Below, in pieces: positions 33,046 to 40,905 of a DNA stretch of 64,000 nucleotides. The stretch is from Pseudomonas pseudonitroreducens (GTDB taxonomy: Bacteria > Pseudomonadota > Gammaproteobacteria > Pseudomonadales > Pseudomonadaceae): the NCBI RefSeq assembly GCF_021603645.1, contig NZ_BQHJ01000006.1:372001-436000 (forward strand), given 5' to 3'. The number at the start of each line of letters is the position of its first letter. Position 1 is the stretch's first letter. Below the pieces are notes generated by a model, which had not been told where the DNA came from, searched no databases, and saw only the letters and a program-made list of their open reading frames with translations. The translations under genes and the position numbers were made by a program.

Positions 33046-34248
33046 TCATTCCTTCCAGACTTCCAGCAGGGTGATCGGCAACGCCGCGCGCCAGGTATCG
33101 AAGCCGCCGAGCGGTTGCGCCTGTGATACCGACAGACGGGTCAGCTCGCCACCCACGCGCTCGCGCCAGCTCACCAGCGCCGCCTCGCTCTGCAGGGTCA
33201 CGGCATTGGCGACCAGCCGGCCACCGGGCTTCAGTTGCTCCCAGCAGTGCTCGAAGATGCCGGGCAGGGTGACACCGCCGCCGATGAAGATCGCGTCCGG
33301 GCGCTCCAGCCCCTGCAACGCCTCCGGCGCGGCGCCGCAAACCAATTGCAGCGCCGGTACGCCGAGGGCATCGCGATTGAAGCGGATGTGCTCCTGGCGC
33401 CCTTCGTTGGCTTCGATGGCCAGCGTGCGGCAGCTCGGATGCGCACGCATCCATTCGATGCCGATGGAGCCGCAGCCGGCGCCGACGTCCCAGAGCAGCT
33501 CGCCGGGCTTCGGCGCCAGCCGCGCCAGGGTCACGGCGCGCACATCGCGTTTGGTCAGTTGGCCGTCATGGCGGTAAGCGTCGTCAGGCAGGCCGGTGGT
33601 CAGTGGCAGACGAACCGCGCCCATGCCGGCAACGCACTGCACAGCCACCAGGTTCAGCGCAGCGGTCTCGCTCTGCGACCAGTCGCTGGCGAGCCCATCG
33701 ATGCGGCGCTCCGCCTCGCCACCCAGGTGCTCCAGCACGCTGAGGCGACTTGCACCGAAGCCCCGCTCGCGCAGCAGCGCGGCGATGGCCGCCGGGCTGT
33801 CGCCATCATTGCTGAGGATCAGCAGCTTCGTACCGTCGTGGATCTGCGCGTTGAGTGCGGCCAACGGCCGCGCCACCAGCGACAGCAGCGTGCAGTCCTG
33901 CAACGCCCAGCCCATTCGCGCGGCGGCGAGCGAGGCGGAGGACGGCGCGCTAAGCACGAGCATTTCCGCGGGCGGAATCTGACGGGCAAGGCTCGCGCCA
34001 ACGCCGAACAGCATTGGATCACCGCTGGCCAGGACGCAGGTCGGCTCGCCGCGCCGGCGCAGCACCGGTTCCAGGCTGAACGGGCTCGGCCAGGCCTGGC
34101 GGCGGGCGCCCAGGCAGTGCGGCAGCAGCTCCAGCTGGCGCGGTGCGCCAATCACTTCGCTGGCGGCAAGCAGGGCGCGGCGTGCGGCCTTGCCGAGGCC
34201 GGCATAACCGTCCTCGCCGATGCCGACGATGGTCAGCCAGGGCGTCAT
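33046..34248 (-). CDS. cobL: Precorrin-6Y C5,15-methyltransferase (decarboxylating) CobL
   Basis: A 400-residue fusion of two methylase domains. Residues 1-190 ([33 protein letters not shown]) are the CbiE-like C5 methyltransferase. The C-terminal part is the CbiT-like C15 methyltransferase/decarboxylase with [18 protein letters not shown] as SAM motif I and [12 protein letters not shown]. It methylates C-5 and C-15 and removes a carboxylate. It is first in the minus-strand cobL-cbiD-cobK unit, divergent from cobG. Confidence 0.96.
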   Translation of the reverse strand: MTPWLTIVGIGEDGYAGLGKAARRALLAASEVIGAPRQLELLPHCLGARRQAWPSPFSLEPVLRRRGEPTCVLASGDPMLFGVGASLARQIPPAEMLVLSAPSSASLAAARMGWALQDCTLLSLVARPLAALNAQIHDGTKLLILSNDGDSPAAIAALLRERGFGASRLSVLEHLGGEAERRIDGLASDWSQSETAALNLVAVQCVAGMGAVRLPLTTGLPDDAYRHDGQLTKRDVRAVTLARLAPKPGELLWDVGAGCGSIGIEWMRAHPSCRTLAIEANEGRQEHIRFNRDALGVPALQLVCGAAPEALQGLERPDAIFIGGGVTLPGIFEHCWEQLKPGGRLVANAVTLQSEAALVSWRERVGGELTRLSVSQAQPLGGFDTWRAALPITLLEVWKE

Positions 34249-34334
34249 GAAATGTCCTCAGGGGTGCGACGATCGATCCGACGGGCAGGCTTTTCCTGCC
34301 TTCGGGCAAAGCAGGCATAATACCCGCTTCGTCG

Positions 34335-34546
34335 GTGCTCGTAGGACGCTTCGCCTTTCGTGGTGAGGTTTCCCAGAGCCGAAGAGGGAACACGGTTAAG
34401 CCGTGGCTGCCCCCGCAACTGTAAGCAGCGAGTCCGCGCAATGCGGCGACACGAGAACAGCGTTCCGTGCCGCCGGCCAGGCCACTGGGCAACCGGGAAG
34501 GCCGCGCTGGATGAGGACCTGCCAGCCAGGAGACCTGCCGACGAAA
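34335..34546 (+). promoter_or_regulatory. Cobalamin riboswitch controlling cobG-cobH-cobI-cobJ
   Basis: Plus strand: CGAAGAGGGAACACGG, GGCTGCCCCCGCAACTGTAA, GCCACTGGG, CCGGGAAGGCCG and GCCAGCCAGGAGACCTGCC, the B12 core in standard order. It ends about 100 bases before cobG and just after a hairpin-prone segment. Confidence 0.94.
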
Positions 34547-34614
34547 CCAGTCGCGCGTGCAGACATCGAGCGGGGTGTATCGGTGTCGTGAAGTCCCCCT
34601 ATGGGGGATTCGCA

Positions 34615-34641
34615 GGTCACCGCGACCCAGCCCTGGTGACC
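34615..34641 (+). promoter_or_regulatory. Ribosome-site-masking hairpin before cobG
   Basis: GGTCACC (34615-34621) pairs with GGTGACC (34635-34641) in a perfect 7-bp stem. The 3' arm contains GGTGA, the best Shine-Dalgarno match before the cobG GTG at 34645. This makes a translational output of the upstream riboswitch plausible. Confidence 0.55.
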
Positions 34642-34644
34642 TCA

Positions 34645-35991
34645 GTGCAAGACTCCTCAGCCCTGCCCGTCCGCCCGCATGCCTGCCCCGGCCTGCTGCG
34701 CATCGTGGCCTCCCGCGATGGCGGCATCTGCCGCATCAAGCTGCCCTGCGGGCAATTCGACGCCGGCGCCGCACGCGCCATCGCCCTGGCCGCCGAGCGG
34801 CATGCCGCTGGCGTGCTGGAAGCGACCAACCGCGCCAACCTGCAGATTCGTGGTGTGCAGGCCGGCGCCGAGAATGCGTTGAGCCGCGAACTGCTGGCCG
34901 CTGGACTCGGCCCGCGGGAGCTGGCAGCGGATGACGTGCGCAACCTGCTGGTCAGCCCGGCCCTGGGCCTGGACGCCTGCAGCACTTTCGATGCGACCCC
35001 GCTGGCCCGCCAACTGCTCGACCTGCTGGAGCGCACCCCGCGCCTCCATGGTCTGTCACCCAAGTTCGGCATCCAGCTGGATGCCGGCGAGGCGCTGGCG
35101 ATGCTGGACCACCCCAACGATATCTGGCTGTCGGCCATCGCAGACAACGCGACGCCACTGTTCGCCTTCGGCCTGGCCGGTTGCCCGCCGCAGCGCGAGA
35201 GCGACCGCCCCGCCCTCGCCGCCGTCTCCGCCGAGCAGGTGCCGCAACTGGTGGAAACCCTGCTGCACCTGTTCCTCGATCTCGCCGGCGATGGCCAGAC
35301 ACGCATGCGCCACCTGCAAGCGATGCTTCGCGACGAAGTGCTGCTGGAGCGCCTGCAGCAGCGCCTGCCCTTCACGCTGCGTCTCGGGCCGGCTGTGGAT
35401 AACTGGCGACGTCCTGCACCGAATGCTTTCGGCCATCTGGGGATTCAGCCTCAGCGCCAACCGGAACGCGTCATGGTCGGCGCGGGATTCGTCCTCGGAC
35501 GTCTCGACAGCACCACGCTGTTCGGCCTGGCAGAACTCGCCGAGCGCTTCAGCGGCGGACAGCTGCGCCTGACCCCCTGGCAAAGCCTGATCCTCCCCAA
35601 CGTGGCGCAAGCCGATGCCGCCGTCGTGCTCGGTGCGCTGGCCAACCTCGGCCTGCTGGTCGATGCCGCGCAACCGCTGTCCCGTCTCATCGCCTGCAGC
35701 GGCTCCAGCGGTTGCGCGCGTGGGCTGGCCGATACCAAGGCCGATGCCTTGCGCCTGGCCGAGCGCCTGCGCCATGCGCCGCCGGCCGGCGTGCACCTGT
35801 GCGGCTGCCCGCGCTCCTGCGCCGCCGCCCACGTCGCCCCCTACACCCTGCTGGCCGTCGCCGACGGCCGCTATGACCTGTTCCGTCGCGCCGATGGCGT
35901 GGCCGGCTTCGGCCTGCCGCTGGCGCGCAACCTTTCCCTCGATGCCGCCGGCGATCTGCTGGCCGCACCCGGAGCTCAACCCGATGCTTGA
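34645..35991 (+). CDS. cobG: Precorrin-3B synthase CobG
   Basis: An oxygen-dependent monooxygenase that introduces the C-20 hydroxyl and lactone needed for ring contraction. The 448-residue protein belongs to the nitrite/sulfite reductase fold: KLPCGQFDAGAARAIALAAE and VLEATNRANLQIRG in the first half, and [4Fe-4S] cysteines in IACSGSSGCARG and LCGCPRSCAAAH. I chose GTG 34645 (MQDSSALPVRP), preceded by GGTGA. An in-frame GTG lies three codons earlier. Its presence marks an aerobic-type pathway. It overlaps cobH by 8 bases. Confidence 0.92.
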   Translation: MQDSSALPVRPHACPGLLRIVASRDGGICRIKLPCGQFDAGAARAIALAAERHAAGVLEATNRANLQIRGVQAGAENALSRELLAAGLGPRELAADDVRNLLVSPALGLDACSTFDATPLARQLLDLLERTPRLHGLSPKFGIQLDAGEALAMLDHPNDIWLSAIADNATPLFAFGLAGCPPQRESDRPALAAVSAEQVPQLVETLLHLFLDLAGDGQTRMRHLQAMLRDEVLLERLQQRLPFTLRLGPAVDNWRRPAPNAFGHLGIQPQRQPERVMVGAGFVLGRLDSTTLFGLAELAERFSGGQLRLTPWQSLILPNVAQADAAVVLGALANLGLLVDAAQPLSRLIACSGSSGCARGLADTKADALRLAERLRHAPPAGVHLCGCPRSCAAAHVAPYTLLAVADGRYDLFRRADGVAGFGLPLARNLSLDAAGDLLAAPGAQPDA

Positions 35992-36610
35992 TTACATCCG
36001 CGACGGCCAGGCGATCTATCGCCAGTCCTTCGCCACCATCCGCGCCGAAGCCGACCTCAGCGGTATTCCTGCCGACCTGGAGAAACTGGCCGTGCGCGTA
36101 ATCCATGCCTGCGGCATGGTCGACGTCGTGCAGGACCTGCGCTTCTCCAAGGGCGCCGGGGCTATCGGCCGCGCAGCGCTGGCCGCTGGCGCGCCGATCC
36201 TCTGCGATGCGCGGATGGTCGCCGAGGGCATCACCCGCGCGCGTCTGCCGGCGCATAACGAAGTGATCTGTACCCTCAACAATGCCGATGTCCCCGAACT
36301 CGCTCGCGAGCTGGGCAACACCCGCTCGGCGGTGGCGCTGGAGCACTGGCGTGAGCACCTCGAAGGCAGCGTGGTGGTGATCGGCAATGCGCCGACCGCG
36401 CTCTTCTACCTGCTGGAAATGCTCGACGCCGGCGCACCGAAACCGGCACTGATCCTCGGCTTCCCGGTGGGATTCGTCGGTGCCATGGAGTCCAAGGACG
36501 CCCTCGCCGCCGACAGCCGTGGCGTGCCCTACGTGATCGTCCGTGGTCGTCGTGGCGGCAGCGCGATGGCGGCCGCAGCGGTGAACGCCCTGGCCACGGA
36601 GGTGGAGTGA
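35984..36610 (+). CDS. cobH: Precorrin-8X methylmutase CobH
   Basis: Moves the methyl from C-11 to C-12 of precorrin-8x to form hydrogenobyrinate. The 208-residue protein has the expected start [19 protein letters not shown], the catalytic His in [16 protein letters not shown], and [13 protein letters not shown] and [16 protein letters not shown]. It overlaps cobG by 8 bases and cobI at TGATG, so the four genes cobG-cobH-cobI-cobJ are translationally coupled. Confidence 0.97.
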   Translation: MLDYIRDGQAIYRQSFATIRAEADLSGIPADLEKLAVRVIHACGMVDVVQDLRFSKGAGAIGRAALAAGAPILCDARMVAEGITRARLPAHNEVICTLNNADVPELARELGNTRSAVALEHWREHLEGSVVVIGNAPTALFYLLEMLDAGAPKPALILGFPVGFVGAMESKDALAADSRGVPYVIVRGRRGGSAMAAAAVNALATEVE

Positions 36611-37350
36611 TGACCGGCCGCCTCATCGGCCTGGGCGTCGGCCCGGGTGATCCGGAACTGCTGACCCTCAAGGCCCTGCGCCTGCTGCGTGCATCGCCGG
36701 TGATCGCGTACTTCGTGGCCAAGGCCAAGCACCACGCCGGCCAGGGCGGTAACGCCTTCGCCATCATCGAGCAGCACCTGCTCGATGAGCAGCAACGCCT
36801 GCCGCTGGTCTACCCGGTGACCACCGAAAAGCTGGAGCCGCCGCTGACCTATGAAGGGGTGATCAGCGACTTCTACGACACCGCAGCCGCACAGGTGGCC
36901 GAGCATCTGGATGCCGGCCGCGACGTGGCGGTGATCTGCGAGGGCGACCCGTTCTTCTACGGCTCCTACATGTACCTGCACGACCGCCTTGCGGATCGCT
37001 ATGACACCGAAGTCGTGCCCGGCGTCTGCTCGATGCTCGGCAGCGCGGCGGTGCTCGGCGTGCCGCTGGTGTACCGCAACCAGAGCCTGTCGGTACTTTC
37101 CGGCGTGCTGCCGGAGGACGAACTCAAGCACCGCCTGGCCGACGCCGATGCGGCCGTGGTGATGAAGCTCGGCCGCAACTTCGACAAGGTCCGCCGTGTA
37201 CTGCGCGAGCTGGGCCGTGACGGCGGCGCGCACTACGTCGAGCGCGCGACCATGCGCGAGCAGCGCATCGTCGCGCTGGATGACGTTGACCCGATGGCCT
37301 CGCCCTACTTCTCGATGATCGTCATCCCCGGCCAGCGGTGGAACGGTTGA
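36610..37350 (+). CDS. cobI: Precorrin-2 C20-methyltransferase CobI
   Basis: SAM-dependent methylation of precorrin-2 to precorrin-3A. The 246-residue protein starts [20 protein letters not shown] with the characteristic [10 protein letters not shown] loop, and contains [17 protein letters not shown] and [17 protein letters not shown] 36610 follows GGTGGAG. It overlaps cobH and cobJ by one base each at TGATG junctions. Confidence 0.96.
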   Translation: MTGRLIGLGVGPGDPELLTLKALRLLRASPVIAYFVAKAKHHAGQGGNAFAIIEQHLLDEQQRLPLVYPVTTEKLEPPLTYEGVISDFYDTAAAQVAEHLDAGRDVAVICEGDPFFYGSYMYLHDRLADRYDTEVVPGVCSMLGSAAVLGVPLVYRNQSLSVLSGVLPEDELKHRLADADAAVVMKLGRNFDKVRRVLRELGRDGGAHYVERATMREQRIVALDDVDPMASPYFSMIVIPGQRWNG

Positions 37351-38999
37351 TGCGCGCCGCTATCGTCATTCTCGGCCAGGGCGCGTTGGCCACGGCCCGG
37401 CGCCTGCAGGGCGTTTATCCACAGGCGCGCGTGATGGGGCTGAAAGACCGCGTCGTAGGTGCCGATGAGTCCTACGCGAACTTCGGCGATACCCTGCGCC
37501 AGCTTTACCGCGACGACACCCCGATCATCGCCCTGTGCGCTGCCGGCATCGTCATCCGCACGCTCGCCCCGCTGCTCGTCGAAAAGGTTGCGGAGCCACC
37601 GGTGCTGGCGGTCGCCGAAGATGGCAGCGCCGTGGTGCCGCTGATCGGCGGGCTCGGCGGGGTGAACCGCATGGCCCGCGAGATCGCCGCCACGCTGGAA
37701 GTAGCGCCAGCGATCACCACCAGCGGCGAGCTGCGTTTCGGCGCCTGCCTGCTCGACCCGCCAGAAGGTTACGCCCTGGCTGATATCGAACAGGGCAAGC
37801 GCTTCGTCGCCGACCTGCTCGGCGGCGACACCCTGCGCATCGAGGGCGATGCGCCATGGCTGGACGCACTGGACCTGCCGCTGGCCGAAGACGCCGCGCA
37901 CACCTTGCGCATCGACGCCCGCGCCGAAGGCATCGCGCAGAACGAGCTGCGCATCCATCCGCGCGTCGTGCTCGCCCATGTCACGCTGGTGGATTCCCAG
38001 CTACCTGAGCGCATTCGCCAGGGCCTTGCCCAGACGGGCCTGGCGGAAGGTGCGCTGGCCGCGGTAATTGCGCCACGCTGCCGCATGGCCGACCCGGCGC
38101 TGGCCAGCGCCGCCGCCGAGATGGGTTTACCGTTGCGCTTCATCGCCCCCGATGAAACGCTGCCGCCGGAGGTGCTGCATGGCGACTCCTTCCACCTCCA
38201 CCGCGCCGCTACACCCGCTGAAGCCGAAGGCATTGGCCAGCCACGCGGGCGGCTCAGCGTGATCGGCCTCGGCCCCGGCGCCAGCGACTTCATGATCCCC
38301 GCCGTACGCCGTGCACTGGACGAAGCCCAGGACCTGCTCGGCTACGAGACCTACGTGAAGATGGCCGAGCCCCTGCGTGAAGACCAGGTGCGCCACTGCA
38401 CGGATAATCGCGAGGAAATGCAGCGCGCCCGCCACGCCTTCGAACTGGCCGCCAGCGGGCGGCGCGTCGTGGTGATTTCCTCCGGAGACCCCGGCGTATT
38501 CGCCATGGCCGCCGCGGTAATGGAAGCCCTGCACGAGAGCGAAGACCCGCACTGGCATGGCGTGGAGCTTGAGGTGCTGCCGGGCGTGTCCGCCGCACTG
38601 GCCGCCGCCGCCAAGGCCGGGGCGCCGCTGGGGCACGATTTCTGCCTGATCTCCCTGTCAGACAACCTCAAGCCCTGGGAAACCATCGAGAAACGCCTCG
38701 ACCATGCCGGTGCCGCCGACCTGGCCATGGCCTTCTACAACCCGATCTCCAAGGCGCGACCGTGGCAGTTGGGGCGCGCGCTGGAAATCGTCCGCCGCCA
38801 CCGCAGCCCGGAAACCCTGGTGGTGCTCGGCCGCGACATCGGTCGCCTGGCGGAGGCCCTGCGCGTCGTCACCCTCGGCGAGCTGACGCCGGAGATGGTC
38901 GATATGCGCACCCTGGTGATCATCGGCTCGTCGCTGACCCGGCGCTTCCCCCGTGCTGGCGGTGGCGACTGGGTGTACACCCCGCGCTGGTATCGCTGA
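37350..38999 (+). CDS. cobJ: CbiG N-terminal–CobJ fusion (precorrin-3B C17-methyltransferase)
   Basis: A 549-residue fusion. Residues 1-125 match the CbiG N-terminal domain (LCAAGIVIRTLAPLL, LIGGLGGVNRMAREIAATL). A middle part of about 160 residues includes a weak CbiG-C-like stretch (AAVIAPRCRMADPALASAAA). From about residue 295 it is the CobJ/CbiH methylase (LSVIGLGPGASDFMIPAV, VISSGDPGVFAMA, AFYNPISKARPWQL). CobJ methylates C-17 and contracts the ring. Fusion to CbiG parts is common in pseudomonads; their role in the aerobic route is unclear. Confidence 0.95.
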   Translation: MRAAIVILGQGALATARRLQGVYPQARVMGLKDRVVGADESYANFGDTLRQLYRDDTPIIALCAAGIVIRTLAPLLVEKVAEPPVLAVAEDGSAVVPLIGGLGGVNRMAREIAATLEVAPAITTSGELRFGACLLDPPEGYALADIEQGKRFVADLLGGDTLRIEGDAPWLDALDLPLAEDAAHTLRIDARAEGIAQNELRIHPRVVLAHVTLVDSQLPERIRQGLAQTGLAEGALAAVIAPRCRMADPALASAAAEMGLPLRFIAPDETLPPEVLHGDSFHLHRAATPAEAEGIGQPRGRLSVIGLGPGASDFMIPAVRRALDEAQDLLGYETYVKMAEPLREDQVRHCTDNREEMQRARHAFELAASGRRVVVISSGDPGVFAMAAAVMEALHESEDPHWHGVELEVLPGVSAALAAAAKAGAPLGHDFCLISLSDNLKPWETIEKRLDHAGAADLAMAFYNPISKARPWQLGRALEIVRRHRSPETLVVLGRDIGRLAEALRVVTLGELTPEMVDMRTLVIIGSSLTRRFPRAGGGDWVYTPRWYR

Positions 39000-39039
39000 C
39001 GATCAGCTCCTCGAGCCGCAATCGTCTGCGACAGCCGCC

Positions 39040-39122
39040 GCAGGATGGCGTGGGGCGAAGCGGTACCCATCAATGTCCTGCCAATCAGGCCGATGGGTAT
39101 CGCTTCGCTCCACCCATCCTAC
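39040..39122. repeat. GTAGGATGGGTGGAGCG-family inverted pair
   Basis: Left arm GCAGGATGGCGTGGGGCGAA and right arm TTCGCTCCACCCATCCTAC are inverted around about 20 bases. The left arm has several changes; the right matches the solitary copy at 32993. Confidence 0.8.
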
Positions 39123-39136
39123 GAACTGCGCAGATC

Positions 39137-39215
39137 TGTAGGAGCGAGCTTGCTCGCGAACGGATTTCCCGGCAGTTCCGGTGCCAAGCAGTTCGCGAGC
39201 GAGCTCGCTCCTACA
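39137..39215. repeat. REPIN-like repeat downstream of cobJ
   Basis: TGTAGGAGCGAGCTTGCTCG and its inverted complement (right arm with GCGAGC for GCAAGC). It follows the previous repeat pair after 14 bases. Confidence 0.9.
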
Positions 39216-39266
39216 GGGAACACTGGAGCCTCAGACACATCTTGCAAATGGCCATCGCCTTGTTGA

Positions 39267-39287
39267 AAATGCGATAAATTATCATTT
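39267..39287 (+). promoter_or_regulatory. Candidate Fur box before the ECF sigma gene
   Basis: AAATGCGATAAATTATCATTT is an AT-rich dyad resembling the GATAATGATAATC hexamer array of Fur sites. It is in a GC-rich genome and 18 bases before the sigma factor start. Confidence 0.65.
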
Positions 39288-39304
39288 GTAACCTTTGCGC
39301 GCCC

Positions 39305-39802
39305 ATGTCCTCGACCTTCGACGTCCAGTCGCTCTACAGCGACCATCACGGCTGGCTGCACAACTGGCTTCGCGGCCGGCTGGGCAATGCCGCCGATGCC
39401 GCGGACCTGGCCCAGGACACCTTCCTGCGCGTATTGCTCAGACCCGAGCGCGTCGAACTGCACACCCCACGCGCGTTCCTACGCACCGTCGCCCGTGGCC
39501 TGGTGATCGACCACTGGCGTCGCCAGGAGCTGGAGCGCGCCTACCTCGACGCCCTTGCCCATCTGCCGGAGGCGCAGGTGCCGTCGGCAGAAGAGCAGCA
39601 CAGCATCCTGCAGTTGCTGGAGAACATCGCCCGCCTGCTCGACGGCCTCAAGCCGAAGGTGCGCAACGCCTTCCTGCTGGCCCAGTGCGAAGGCATGCCC
39701 CACGCGCGGATCGCCGAGGAACTGGGCGTCTCGGTTCGCTCCGTGGAGCGCTACATCGCCGAGGCGCTGTTCCACTGCTACCAGCTGCGGTACGCCGAGT
39801 GA
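39305..39802 (+). CDS. fiuI: Iron-responsive ECF sigma factor (FecI/FiuI-like)
   Basis: A 165-residue group IV sigma factor. Region 2 has AADLAQDTFLRVLLRPE and ARGLVIDHWRRQELERA. Region 4 has AFLLAQCEGMPHARIAEELG and VSVRSVERYIAEAL. The protein starts MSSTFDVQSLYSDHHGWLH, typical of FecI-like factors. It is first in a sigma/anti-sigma/receptor triplet, after a Fur-like site, so expression should rise under iron limitation and activate the receptor gene. Similarity of the receptor to FiuA supports the name. Confidence 0.9.
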   Translation: MSSTFDVQSLYSDHHGWLHNWLRGRLGNAADAADLAQDTFLRVLLRPERVELHTPRAFLRTVARGLVIDHWRRQELERAYLDALAHLPEAQVPSAEEQHSILQLLENIARLLDGLKPKVRNAFLLAQCEGMPHARIAEELGVSVRSVERYIAEALFHCYQLRYAE

Positions 39803-40773
39803 GCGGCGCCAGCGCCACGCCCGATCCACGGGTGGTGAAGCAGGCCATCCAGTGGACCCTGCGGCTCAACGGCAATGCCGATCCCGAGCTCCTCAGCGCC
39901 TGCGAGCACTGGCGCCAGGCCAACCCCGAGCACGAAATCGCCTGGCTGCGGGTGCAAGCGCTGAACAGCGAGCTGGCGGCCGGCTACCAGGCCGTACCGG
40001 GCGCACGGGTGGTGCTGGAGACCCTGGAAAACTCCACTCAGCGTCTGCAGCGACGCCAGGCGCTCAAGCTGCTCTCGACCTTCGCCGTCGGCGCCTCTGC
40101 GCTATGGCTGGCCCGCGAAGTCGCACCCTGGCAACGCTGGATGGCGGACTTCAGCACAGCGATGGGCGAGCGCCAGCGCTTCACCCTGGCCGATGGCAGC
40201 GTGCTGCAACTGAACACCGACAGCGCGGTGAATGTGCGCTTCGACTCGAGCCAGCGTCTGCTGACCCTGGAACGCGGCGAAATCCTCCTGAGCACGGCGA
40301 AGGACACTTCACGCCCACTGCGGGTGAGCAACCGGGATGGTCTGTTCGAGGCGCTGGGTACGCGGTTTGTCCTGCGCCAGGACGAGCGCAGCACACGCCT
40401 GAGCGTCGAGGAAGGCTCGGTGGCCATCGCTCCGCGCGTGCGCGGCCGGACCACTGCGATCGCCGAGTCCGGGCAGACTTTCGAGATCAACGGCGACAGC
40501 GCCCTCCTGGCCGAACGCAGCAACATGGACAGCGCCGCCTGGGCCGACGGCCTGATCGTCACCCGCGACATGCGCCTGGCCGACTTCCTCGCTGAAATCG
40601 CTCGCTATCGACACGGGCACCTGCACTGCGATGCCAGCGTGGCCGACCTGCGCCTGTCCGGCGTGTTCCGTCTGGATGACACCAACCAACTGCTCGCCCT
40701 GCTGCCGCAGACCCTGCCAGTGCGGGTGGAGAAGCGGACGGACTGGTGGGTGACGGTGAATGCCCGCGGCTGA
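39799..40773 (+). CDS. fiuR: FecR-type anti-sigma regulator
   Basis: A 324-residue inner-membrane signal transducer. Residues 1-80 are the cytoplasmic anti-sigma domain (AIQWTLRLNGNADPELL, EHEIAWLRVQALNSEL). One membrane segment is near residues 93-107 (LLSTFAVGASALWLA), and the periplasmic FecR domain follows (FTLADGSVLQLNTDSAVNV). The start GTG at 39799 overlaps the sigma stop as GTGA, so synthesis is coupled. It relays receptor occupancy to the sigma factor, with site-specific proteolysis expected. Confidence 0.92.
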   Translation: MSGASATPDPRVVKQAIQWTLRLNGNADPELLSACEHWRQANPEHEIAWLRVQALNSELAAGYQAVPGARVVLETLENSTQRLQRRQALKLLSTFAVGASALWLAREVAPWQRWMADFSTAMGERQRFTLADGSVLQLNTDSAVNVRFDSSQRLLTLERGEILLSTAKDTSRPLRVSNRDGLFEALGTRFVLRQDERSTRLSVEEGSVAIAPRVRGRTTAIAESGQTFEINGDSALLAERSNMDSAAWADGLIVTRDMRLADFLAEIARYRHGHLHCDASVADLRLSGVFRLDDTNQLLALLPQTLPVRVEKRTDWWVTVNARG

Positions 40774-40800
40774 GAATTCCGCTCCTACACACGACCCTCA

Positions 40801-40830
40801 AATAATATCTCTTCGCAATCGAGAATTATT
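40801..40830 (+). promoter_or_regulatory. AT-rich dyad in the receptor promoter
   Basis: AATAATATCTC and GAGAATTATT form an imperfect 10-bp inverted repeat with a nine-base loop, followed by TTTTT. It could be a Fur-type site or a weak terminator isolating the receptor from fiuI-fiuR. The two cannot be separated by sequence alone. Confidence 0.4.
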
Positions 40831-40905
40831 TTTGTCGGGTTTCACCGCCTCGGCCGGCAAGGAGGAATACCCCGATCATTTCCCTTGTCCCCGGAATCCC
40901 CAAAC

